A stretch of DNA of 64,000 bases from Muscardinus avellanarius. Lineage: Eukaryota > Chordata > Mammalia > Rodentia > Gliridae. The notes under the pieces were generated by a model. The model searched no databases. It saw only the letters and a program-made list of their open reading frames with translations, and was not told the origin of the DNA. How positions within the stretch are numbered: position 1 is the first letter of the stretch; the number at the start of each line of letters is the position of its first letter. Positions 36,301 to 48,300 of this stretch are shown here, piece by piece. The position numbers and the translations under genes are program-made. Location: assembly GCA_963383645.1 (NCBI GenBank), contig OY726561.1:136212404-136276403 (forward strand), given 5' to 3'.

Positions 36301-39300
36301 CTCACTGCTGTTAGTGTCTTACTTGTAGCCATGTAAGTACTTTGAAAGGTGATCGTAATCATTCTGATTTTTCGCGTGTGCTCTAGACTGTTCTTCTTGC
36401 TGTCCTGTAGAACTGCCTGTGCTCAGCTTTTTTTTATTCTTTCCGTGTCGCTGGCCCGGCTGCCCCGGATCCCTGCACTGTCTCACTCTCCTGGACCAGT
36501 CCCCACCCACACTGCGGCCAGGTGGCCACTGCCCGCCCGTCCCCGCCGCAGTCCGTGTCTTGCTAGGTTGCTGAGTCTGGTCTTGAACCTGTAATCTTCC
36601 TTTCTCAGCCTTCCACCAGATACTGGGATTACAGATGTGTGCCACCATGCCCAGCTTACAAATTTTTTTTTTTAATACTACAATTGAGGATAGAGCCTAG
36701 GGGCATTCTACCTCTTAGATACACCTCAGCCTAATTTTTTTATTTTATTTTAATTTTTGGTGGTACTGGGGTTCCTGGAAACCCTTCTACCTCCGGGCTA
36801 CACTCCCAGACCTATTTTATGTATATTTTTGGAAACAGGGTCTCTTAAGCCAGCGCGCTGGCTTCGAACCAGCGTGATCCTCCTGTCTCTGCCTCCCAAG
36901 TGTGGGGATTACAAGCGTGCGCCACCATGCCCAGCTTTATTATTTTATTTTGAAATAGGGTCTCACTAAGTTGCTGAGACTGGCCACGAACACCCCGGGT
37001 TCAATTCCAGTACCACAAAATAAGTAGAGCTGGGGGTAGCTCAGGTCCAGTGTCCCTAGATTCAGTCCCCAGTGCCAAAAACAAAAGAGAAAAAATTAAA
37101 ATTAAAGGGCAAACCAAGACATAAAAGAAGATATTTTTAACTTCTGCTCATGGTTGTCTGGTAATCCCTGCTATTCCAGTAACTTGTAGTAGAGCTTCAG
37201 AACCAGGCAGCAAAGCCATCCATTTTCACCGGGAGCGGTGGCGCATGATTGCAGTCCCAATACTTAGGAGGCTGAGATAGGAGGACACAGGTTTGCGACC
37301 AACCAGGACAATTTAGCATGACCCTGTCTCAGAGTACAAAGTAAAAATATTATAAAAGGACCAGGAATAGAGCAACCCCCAGTTCAGTCCCCAGTGCCCC
37401 TCCCCCAAAGAAGAGTGCGTAACCAGACTCGGCCCGAGTCGTCTTCCCTTTTCTTTTATGTCCTCTTTGTTGTCACCGTCTCGTCGATGGCACTGGGCAG
37501 GTGGGCAGGGCTTTGCGTCTGGTTCTGAAGCTTTAGTATAAGGTTGGAATAGCAGGGCTTACAAGACAAGTGGTGTATTAAAACCATGAGCAGAAGTTGG
37601 ACATACCTCCTACATCTTGGTTTGGCCTTGAGTTTCTTTTTTCTTTCTTGATTTTGGTACTGGGGATTGAATCCGGGGACATTGTACCTGAGCTCCCCTC
37701 CCCCAGCCCTATTTATTTATTTGTTTCTTTGTTTGTTTTTTATTTACTTTGTGGTGCTGGAATTGAACCTGGGGTCTTCAACCTTTGAACTACACCCTCA
37801 GTTCTTATTTACTTCTTAAATTTGGAAAGAGAGTCTGTCCCTGAACTTGTGATATACTCTACCTTATGCTTCCAAATACTGCGATTACAGGTGTGTGCCA
37901 CACGCTCAGCCGATTTTCTATTTTGAAGCAAAGTCTTGCAAAGTTGCTCGGGGTTTTGCTGAGCTGCTGAGGCTGTCCTGAAAAATGAGCTTCTTGCATC
38001 CCAAGTGCTAATGCTAACTTTTATATTCGTAATGAAGGAAATATTTAATGTCTAAAGTTGTGGTGGTCTGAAAGTTCTGTCTCGTTAATTTATTTAATTT
38101 TAAAATCTAAAATGTATAATTGAACCATTTTTGAGCTCTAACGTTGATTTTTAGAAAGTTAAGATATTTTTTCTTATTTCTTTAAACAGTGTTTCGGGTC
38201 GAGCTTTCCTGTACTGGCAAAGTAGATTCTGAAGTTATGATACTAATGCAGCTCAACTTGACAGTAAATTCTTCAAAAAATTTTACAGTCTTAAATTTTA
38301 AACGAAGGAAAATGTGCTACAAAAGTAAGGAATTTGACAAAATATGCTTTGTGTATGGGTGAGAAGGTCAATGATGGATTTTGTTGTCATTTTACAGACT
38401 TAGTTTTGACCAAGTCTTGATTGTAGTTGCAAATGGGAAAAGAATGAGCACGAACAGAGGAAATTCTGCGGCCGAGCAGATGGCGTGTAGCCGCGCCCGC
38501 TCGAGAACTCTTTGACAGAGGCCCCGCTTTGCTCTCAGGGCTCTGTCAGTATTGCAGCGTGTCCTCCTAGGAATGCGACCGGGCTGGGGTGTTTGCGGAG
38601 GTAAAGAAGCAGGGTCAGTGGACGGAGGCCTGCGGAGCTAAAGAAGCAGGGTCAGTGGACGGAGGCCTGCGGAGCTAAAGAAGCAGGGTCAGTGGACGGA
38701 GGCCGGCTGGTGCCGTTGCCCTGTGACGGGCGCCTGCGTGGGAGCCTTGCCCTGCTGGCCCCGGGCCCGGGTGTCAGGACCGCTCCGCGCTCTCCAGGGC
38801 ATTGGGATGAGTTGCTCAGCCTTTCTCAGACTCAGGTTGTCATCTGTAAAATTGGCATAATCCTCTTTCAAAGGAGCTTCTAAAAAGGTGAATTAAACGT
38901 ATCATTTGGTTACTCGATACATATTAGTAGTTTTTGGTTTTGAATTATATTCAAGAAATTATGGTAGATATGAGTTCCAGCATGCTAGATCATAGATCAA
39001 AAGAATTTAAGGCTTCTCCTTAAAGGTTCTCTAGTCTGACCCGCTCGCTCTAAGTCACGCAAAGGTAGAGTGGCCTGAATTTGCAAGGCCACACTGGTAG
39101 AACGGGCCGTGTCTACGGCAGGGGAGCCCCGAGCCCACTTCCTGCACACGTCCTGTGCTTCTGCACGCACCCTGTGTGCTGCACGTGGCTAGCTTCACTA
39201 ATCCTCACAGCAACCCTAGGCAGTAGGTTTCCTCATTCTCTCCATTTTCAGAGGACCCACCACCCTGCCAGGTCAGATAGCTAAGTGCAGCCGAGACGCA

Positions 39301-42300
39301 GGCGGCCGCCCGCAGCAGGCTTCCTGTGCAATAGTGCCGCGTGGCCAGGAAACGCCGGGCCGCACGTGGGTTACGTTATAGGGCTGCTCTGCAGACGCGA
39401 GCCAGGAGCTGGGCTCAGCGAGCAGACTAGCGTGAAGTTAGCTTCTTTAGCTTTCGTGCTCTGATGCATTTTCACTTTGAATGTACCTGCTTTCGTGTAA
39501 GTTTAAAGCCAAAGAGACTCCAAAGTGTCTCAGCTGGTCATTAGTAGTTGGTAAGGAGACTGGCCCTAAGTGGCTCCAGGGCCTGCGCAGCCACTCAGCG
39601 AAGGAGAGCGTCCAGTCGGTACCGTGATGCTGTGTGCTGCCGTTAGAGGCGGTGTCACAGGGGCCTTTGATTCCACCGCTGCTGCTGTCTGCCAAGCAGA
39701 TGATCAGCTGATGCTCAGAATGCTCCCGTATCTTCTCCATATATATAATGTATATATGTGGTGGTCCTGGGGCTTGAGCCCAGGGACATTCTGCTTCCAT
39801 GCTACACCCCAGCCCTGGCCAATTTTTATTTTGAAACAGAGTCTCACTGAGTGGCTAAGACTGGCCTCCAACCTGTGAGCCTTGTATCTCAGCCGCCCAA
39901 GTGCTGGGATTACAAGTGTGCAGCCATGTCCAGCTTTTCATATTCTTCAATATGCCCATGAAAATTAATATTAAGATTCTCTAGCCGGGCGTGGTGGTGC
40001 ACGCTTGTAATCCCAGTACTTGGAGGCAGAGTCAGGAGGATTACAGGTTTGCAGTCAGCCTCAGCTACTTGGTGAGGCCCTGTTTCAAAAATAAAGAATA
40101 AAAAGAGGGCTGAGGGCCTGGGGGTATAGCTCAGAGGTAGAATACCCCTGGATACTTGGGGGGGGGGAGATTTCCTGCTGGTGCATTTTCTATTCCATTT
40201 TAAATTTCAGTTTAGCATAGTACCATCCTCTTTATTTGGTGGCCGTACTGTAGGCTGCACCCCTCATTCCAATTTATGTTCATGATGTTTCCTTAAATAG
40301 GTGAGCCTCGTGTTTATATGTGTTCTTTCCCAGCCCGCTGCATTTAAAACTGTCTGCAGTAAATGAATCTCGACTCCATGTCAGTACATTCGCTATGACT
40401 GCCTAGAAAAAGCTCCTTGTCCGTGGGGGCTATGGCTGAGTCACATTTTGTTACGCTTGAACTCTGGAGCGCCTCCACATTCTGCTTATGTGCGCTGTGA
40501 ACAGCCACGGAGAAATCTAGAGTGTGGATTTCCCTGAGCTTCTTAACCACAGAGACACTTTTTTATTGGGCATTTATGAGTAACACCCTTTGGCTAACAT
40601 TGACATGGACTCTTTATTTATTTATTTATTTTTGCGGGTCTGGGGATGGAATCCAGGGGCATTTGACCTCCGAGTTACGCCCCTGCCCTCCTTTTTATTC
40701 TTTATTTTGAAACATGGTCTCACTTAGTTGCAGAGGGCCTCATTGAGTAGCTGAGGCTGTCCGCGAACCACGATCCTCCTGTCTCAGCCTCCCGAATGCT
40801 GGGATTAAAAGCGTGTGCCACCACGCCCAGCTGACATGGACTATTTATTGACTGATGACACTAATTATCAGAGTACTAAAATAGTTTTTATCATCTTGCA
40901 ACAAGTATCTTTTTACTAATTTCAGATAATGTTTTGAGAAGTATAATGCTGTTTGAGAAAATTCAGAAAATATTATAGAGTTTAAGAATTTTCATGGAAT
41001 ATCTAAAGTATCCTTTATCTCCTTAATTTAGAACTTGAAGAAGTAAAAACTTCAGCGTTGGACAAAAACACTAGCAGAACTATTTGTAAGTGTCCCTGTA
41101 TCATTGTGTACTATTCCGGGTAGAAATGGTCAGCTCCGTGAGGCCATGAGAGCATGAAGCTTGGAGGCTGCAGTTTCTCGTTTGACAATATCAACGCCTC
41201 GCTCTTTATTTTGCTGACGCTATTAAAGTATTGACTGTTTTGAGAAGCAAAATTTGTACATGTTTTATAACAAGTTAGCCAAAAACTTTTAGAAACAAGA
41301 ATTGTTATCATGCTATTTCAAGTTGGCATAACAAAGAATGAACATGAAAATACATGTAAGACCTTCATCTGTTAGCAGAGGGTTAGGATATCTGACTTGT
41401 GGCCTGGACCTGACCCAGAGCTAACTTCACCTATGTGAAGTGTAAGCTTCAAAGGTCGTGTGCCGTTTCGACCCCAGAGCAGCAGCTCAGGTGGCTTTGT
41501 CCCTCCCGGCAGTGATTGCGTTGAGCACCGTGCCAGGCTTCACGTTTCCTCTTCTGCCATGGACAGCCATTGCTCTTCCTGGGAGCCACGTCTTAAAAGG
41601 ACACTGGGTTCTTTCTGTGGAAATAGGTTCCTGCCCCTTCCTTTGTTGTGACACTGGGGATTGAACCCAGGGCATTCTACCTCGGGGCGACCCCCGGCCC
41701 TGTTTTATCACTTGTGTTTTGAAACCGATCTCACTGAGTTGCAGAGGGTCTCTGCTAGTTTCTGAGGCTGGCTCATACCTGTTCATTTTGATTCATCACA
41801 AATACCTTTTTGTTTTTGGCATTGGGGATTGAATTTAGGAGTGTTCTACCTCCAAGCTGCTCTTGCAGCCCACTCTATTTTTTTTTTTTTGAACAAGGTC
41901 TCACTGAGTTGCCCGGGCTGCTCCAACCTGTGGTTTTCCTATCAGCCTCCCAAGTACTGGGATTACAAGCATGCTCCTGGCTATATAGAACAAATTAGTA
42001 GCAACATTCATTCTTTAATATCTTGTAATCACTGGTCCATATTCAGATTAACCCGATATGTCAGGAACTCTTGGTAGTGGTCCTGAGGATTGAACCCCGT
42101 GCCTTGCTAGGCAGCAAAACAAAACATCTTTTTATAGTTTCTTCCCCTTCAATCAGAATTCAGGTCAATCCTTTACACACTGTGTTTGGTTGGTACCATT
42201 TAACATGTTTTCTTTCTCTTCTATAACTGGTAGTTAGATTCTGTACTTGATTACATTCAGAATCAACTCTCTTGCAAGAATATTTTTTTTTTTTTTTTTT

Positions 42301-45300
42301 TTTTTTTTGCGGGTCTGGGGATGGAACCCAGGGGCATTCGACCTCTGAGCTACACCCCCTGCCCTATTTTTTTTCTTTATTTTGAAACCAGGTCTCACTG
42401 AGTTGCAAAGGGCCTCACTAAGTAGCTGAGGCTGTCCACAAACTGCGATCCTCCGGTCTCAGCCTCCTGAATGCTGGGATTACAAGCGTGCGCCACCACG
42501 CCCAGCTCGCAAGAATAATTTATGGGTGGTCCTGTGTACTTCAAATTTTATTTTTCATCACCTCCAGAGATTTGCACAAAGTGTTTGAGTACCTTAAAGT
42601 AGACTTTTTCCAAAGGCAGAATATGATACTGTCTACTTGTTAGGCTATTTCATTGGATTTACCTCTAAGAAGAAAGAAAAAATATTTTAAAAAATATAAC
42701 TTTTAGCCGGGCGTGGTGGCGTTCCTTGTAATCCCCGTGCTTGGGAGGCGGAGACAGGAGGATCTCGCGGGTTCGAAGCCAGCCGCACTGGCTTAAGAGA
42801 CCCTGTTTCCAAATAAAAAAGTATAAAAAATAGGTCTGGAAGTGTAGCCCGGAGGTAGGAGGGTTTCCAGGAACCCCAGTACCACCAAAAAACAAGAAAA
42901 TAAAAAAATATATATAACTACTAGCTGGATGTAATGACACACACTTAAATTACAGTACTTGGGAGGCTGAGACAGGAGGATCACAGTTTACAGCCAGCTT
43001 CAGCTACTTGGGCCTCTCCAACTTAGTGAGACCCTGTTTCAAAATGAAGAATAAAAAATAGGGCTGGGGTATATCTCAGAGGTAGAATGCCCCTGGCTTC
43101 CATCCACAGTGCTGCCCCCAAAAAAGTAACTACTTCTAAAGTTTACTTTTAAGATTCTGATGAGTTTTACCCACTTTTTTCTCTTTTTTGGGGGGTACTG
43201 GGGAATTAATTAACTCAGGGGCAGTCTACTTCTGAGCTATACCCCTAGCCCAGTTTTATTTTTTATTTTGAAACAGGGTTTGCTAAGTTGCCAAGGTTGG
43301 TCTTGAACCTATGACTCTCCTGCCTCAGTCTCCCAAGTACTGGAATTACAAGTGTGTGCCATCACACCATTGGGTCTTTGCAGTAATCTGTTTTCCCCTT
43401 ATTTCTGTGTTTGTATAAGCTGTATGTTTATCTTTTGTTCTCACCTCTCCCTAGCACTCCATATTTGTCTATCGATTTAACATCTCAGTGTGGATGTGTA
43501 CTGTTTCACATCCAGAAATTCAGACAAAACAAAACTCCCGATTCTGTTACCAGAAAGCCTGCTTCTGCTTTCCTGGTAACAGTACCGTTGTCCAGGTGGT
43601 CCTTACCCAGAATGTGGTCCTCCTTTTCCTTCAGGTCTGCCTCAGTACAGCCTGTTGGGTGCGCTCTGTTGCTCTTGCTTCCAGGTCTGCTTGCTTCTCG
43701 GCTTGCTTGACGCTCTGAGAAGTGCCTGCTGTCTCCTGTAGACGACCCCGGGACCTTCCGACCTGTCTCTGTTGCTGCTTTTTCTCTCTGCACAGCTTTT
43801 TTGACCAAGCATGCAGTCCCCAAGTTTTACATGCCTGCACGTATCGTTCCTTTGCGTGTAACCTTGCAGGGATGTTCCGTCTCATTTAGAACAAACTGCG
43901 AAGCCCTTGGGTTCATTCAGTAGATGGTGATGTGAGCACTCAGCACCCACGCTCTCTGTGCTTCTCTTCACTTTGCCTCTGTGTTTATGTCTTTGTGACA
44001 TTATTTTTCCTATCACAGATCTTTCTTTCTGTTTTTCTCTCTTTTTAAAATAAAATAAAGCTAGTGGTGGCCCACACTTGTAATCCCAGTACTTGGGAGG
44101 CTGAGACAGGGGAATCGCACAGGTTCGAAGCCAGCCTCAGCTACTGAGTGAGGCTCTCAGCAACTTAGTGAGACCCTGTTTCCAAATAAAGTATAAAATA
44201 GGTCTGGGAGTATAGCCCGGAGGTAGAAAGACCCTGGGTTCCACCCCCAGTACCACAATAAATAAATAAATAATATAAAGCTAAAATAGCATTGTTTAGT
44301 CAGTAGAGTCTTTAAAAACAGAAATGCAAAATAATGTTCTAATCCCCCAAAAACTGTGCCATCTAGCATGGTAACTACTAGCCATCTGTGTGACCTTTTA
44401 ACTTTAATGAAAAGGAGATAGAAGCTTGAGCTCCTCGGTTGTACGAGCTGCATAGCCACCGACGGCCAGTCGCTACCGTGTTTGAGGCACACTGTAGGAC
44501 ATCCCAGCTCTGCCGCTCTTGTCTGCTCTTGGCACTGGCGCATTCTCTGTATTCCACGGGTGAGTGGCTGCAGTCAAAACTCAACAGCGATGTGTGCACT
44601 TACAGCACTCGACTGCAGGCTGATCTTAACAGAGCACGAGCACATAAAGTGGAGGTCTCTACAGAGAACCAAGGGCTCGTGCACGTTAGATCACAGAGCA
44701 ACCCGTCCTCGGTTTACAAAGCTTACTGTCTTTTTCTTTTTTATTTCAGATGATCCTGTACATGCAGCTCCAACCACGTCTACGCGTGTGTTTTATATCA
44801 GCGTAGGGGTCTGTTGTGCCGTGATATTTCTCGTAGCAATAATATTAGCTGTTTTGCACCTTCATAGTATGAAAAGGATTGAACTGGATGACAGGTATTG
44901 TCCATACCGGGGAAAGGAAAACAGTAAGAGCAGTTCTTTGCGTATGTGTGAGAGCCCCATGCCCACAGGAGCGCCCGCCCGGGGAAGGTGGGCGGGTGGT
45001 CAGGCCCTAGCCAGAGGACAAGCCGGTGTCCTGATCGCTGTGTGGGTGTTTCTCTGGTATTATTTTATCTTTTCAAATGTGTAAAGTCAGAAGTTACACT
45101 GTACTGCTTGTTGGGGAAGAGTGGCTATCAGAGACCTTATCTCAGCCCTGTTGACTTGGTTCTCCTGAAGACTCCTCTTGCCTCTTAAGTAGCCCTGTCC
45201 TCCTCCTTGTGCCTCCTGCATCTTGTCCTCCTGTCCATCTGTCAGTCCATCCCTCTGCTGTGATTTTACCCTGCCCCTCGGCTGGGGCCTGTGAGGTCCT

Positions 45301-48300
45301 GCCACAGTTGGTCTGGTGGATGTTTGGCGTCAGTGCTTTCCCTAGAGGTCTGCTGTATGGCCGTGTGAGGCACACGGGGCTAGGTGTTATGCTGAGTCTG
45401 GGGCTACAAAAATTCAGGTCCCAAGGACTCGCTCTCTGAGATTAACCCAGAATATAAAAGCGAATAAATCCAGGGTTGCGCTGTGCATAATAGAGTGCGG
45501 GGTTACGAAGGCGCCCCCAGCCTGCTTGAGCCAGCTGATGGGGAGGTGGGCTCTGGGGCAAGGGCAAGGGGCGAGGTGGAGGCTGGCCTGCACGCCTGAG
45601 CCTCTACCTGCGCAGCCTTCCCAGCTTCAAGGCTTGGTGTGAGCCGCTGGACTCGCCTCCTGCTGTTTCCTTCCGGTGCTCCCCTCAGGGGCCACCTGGC
45701 TCCCCTCTCCCCTCCTCTCTGCCTCAGGCCTCTGCTCTGCCTTCCCTTCCCTGCGTTTTCCTGCCCGCCCAGGCCTCAGCCCCAGCTCGGTCCCTTTCTT
45801 CTCTCTCGTGCCCCGCGGTGCCCGCTGCTCTGTCCTTTCCTCGCAGTGCCTCACTGATGTGCGGCATGAACAAGATGCCGAGGGGCCATGGGACGCGGTG
45901 CCCGAGCGCTCCGTCTCCACTGCCTCGAGCAGAGGCAGGAGAGAGAGGGAAGCCCGCCCGTGCCGGGTCCCGGGTCCCGGGGGGCTTTGCGTGCACAGGG
46001 AGCTGAGGTTGAGGTTTTACAAAGGAAAGACGGCTGGGAAGCATGCGAGGGAAGGCAACTCTGCGTGGGACCTTGACCGAGGCGCCAGTGTGTGCAGGTT
46101 CTGGAGAGCCAGCCCGCACGAACCTGAGGAGGGGGCCAGGTCAGAGCCCGCGGCTGGGCCTCTGCCCGCGAGTCGGTGCTGCACTTCTGGCTTTTGGGCA
46201 AGGGTTTGTAGACCTGAGTAAGAACAGCTTACGTGGCTGCTTATTTTCAAAGCACAGCGCCGAGCTTGAGATCCTCTGGAGCTGGACCTTCTCTGCTTGG
46301 GGTCCAGACTTTTTGTAGCTCAGTTCTCCTCTGTGATGCAGAGAAACACACCCACGAGGGGAGATGGGTTATGCAGTGACGCTGAGCCGCGCAGGGCCTC
46401 ATCCAGCTTGCTTTGGGAAGTTGCGGTGTGCTGGCGGGGGCTTCTTCAGCTCCTTCCTGCCCACCAGCAGTTACTACTGTGTGTCAGGAGAGCTGGCGGT
46501 GACCACAAAGCTCCTGCCCAGCTCCCTACTGCCTCTAGGAGATACTTGCTTCATACTATGCAGGGGAGGCACTCCCTCTTTCAAGGTGAGGAACAGGCTT
46601 AAAGAGGTGATGTCACTTCTCTAGATCACACTGCAGGGCCAGGTGGAGCGGGAACGCCACGTGATGGGGTAACCGTACTGCAATACTGTAAGCACTTGCT
46701 CCGTGCAGGCTGGTTTTGCTGGAACAAGCCTGTGTGGAATTCCTTCTACGAGCTGACGAGCTCCCCCTGCAGGCGATGGGGAGCCAAACTCCTGCTCCCA
46801 CAGAGCCCCTTCAGGGCCAGGGAGCGAAACTGCTAAGGTGTGCTCAGGCCAGAGCGCGGCCCTCCCCATCCCAGCGCCACCAGGTGATCTCCAGAAGAAT
46901 CTGCCCAGAGAGGCGTCTCTCCACATCTTCTCTAGGGCCTCCACGCAGAGGCAGGTCTGCAGCGCGCCGGCACTGTGGGCTTTCCCTCCTGCTTGGTGAC
47001 TGGGAAATGTCCTGTCCTTGGGGCTTGAACTTGGTACTCGGCAGTGTCTCAAGTTCCTTTTCTAGTTTCCCTTATCTGCACCACCCACTACCCCCACCGC
47101 TTCTGGCACCAGATTCTGTTTATTTCTCTTTATTTCTGTACTTAATATATATCAGAGTATCTGACCTATAGTAAGATGCTCAGTAATTATTTGTGGAAGA
47201 ATGAATAGACGGAAGCAGAAAACCATTTTGTTACCCCAGTAACTCCTTACCTTTTCCAGTTCGCATCATTAGCGCCGGGCAGAAGTGGTCCTCGCCTGGC
47301 TGTGGTTCCGACCCCTCCGAGCGGGTCTCCTCTGTCATTGGCTGGTTGTCTGAGCCAGTGGTCCTGCCCCAGACAGTTCATATGGTCTGCCTGTGGGAGA
47401 GCACCAGGCATACAGTAGACACTTGATAATATTTGTGGAATGAATAAAGAAGTACAAATACAGAAAAGTACAAACTATAATGTGTTTTGAAAGAAAATCA
47501 CATTGCCTGAAGTCCTAGCTTCATTCCAAAGCGGGTTACCATCTCTGTAACTAGTCTTTCTTACATGTGAAAATAGATTTATTTAGACTTAAGCTATTAA
47601 ACATACATTCCGGTCTCGTTTCTACCTTCTGTGATGTAGCTGTGAAGGCGCTGGGCAGGTTCCCAGCTGCCCTCGCTTCTCTTGTGACAGTAAGTTGTGT
47701 CCAGGGAAAGTTTGCTCTGCCCACTTACAGAGCGCCTGGCTTGCTGCTTGTTTGCTCCTCCGTCTCCATTACCTCTGTTGAGAAGATGAAAAAGGAGTGC
47801 AGTTAAACCCATAGCAATTTGCCCACAAGGGTCTCAGAAGCCGTCGGTGGCACGAGGGCGCCACCTGCTGTTCCTGGTGGGGACAGGCGGGGCCTGCAGT
47901 GTTGCGCCTGCATTGATGCCAGGTGTAGGGAACACTTAATTTTGCTTTCAAAGACATTACACATTTGAGCTCACAAAAATGTGTGGGGTAGATTTTCTTA
48001 GGCCCATTTTTAGGGGTAAGTTTCCCCCCTCTGAGAAAAGCAGTGCTTCTCTTCCCTCCCTGTTCCTGAATACTGGACTGCTACCTGCTTTGATTTCAAG
48101 TCTTACCTTGTGCACTACTCAGAACTGAAAAACACATGCCTTGCGGTTCCTTACCATTCTAAGGATTGGACGTGAATGACAGTCATAATTGTAAAAGCAC
48201 GTCTGAGGGCCCGACACCATCCTAAGGCCCGGCTCATCTGTCTGCTCCAGTCCCCTTTGAGCACTCTGGTGGGGTAGTGTAATGCTCCTTCGCCCCGTGG

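Larger units (their letters stand above)
36233..38189 (+). other. RYK: RYK intron 3
   Basis: Intron of 1,957 bp, most of it SINE: fragments at 36553-37080, 37228-37410 and 37650-38012. The last 175 bp before exon 4 is A/T-rich and unique. Confidence 0.85.
38325..41031 (+). other. RYK: RYK intron 4
   Basis: Intron of 2,707 bp with a 37-bp tandem repeat, MIR-like remnants (38808-38905, 39170-39300) and three SINEs. 39301-39750 and 40165-40600 show nothing recognisable. Confidence 0.85.
41086..44749 (+). other. RYK: RYK intron 5
   Basis: Intron of 3,664 bp. SINEs fill 41645-43370 with short gaps and one copy lies at 44060-44272. 41086-41644, 43371-44059 and 44273-44749 are unique sequence without a recognised feature. 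Confidence 0.85.

Noticed and set aside
44482..45084. 200-codon ORF covering exon 6
   Set aside because: The upstream part is intron 5 in frame by chance, ending in the pyrimidine tract of the exon 6 acceptor. Only 44750-44894 is coding; the downstream part is discussed as a possible read-through form.
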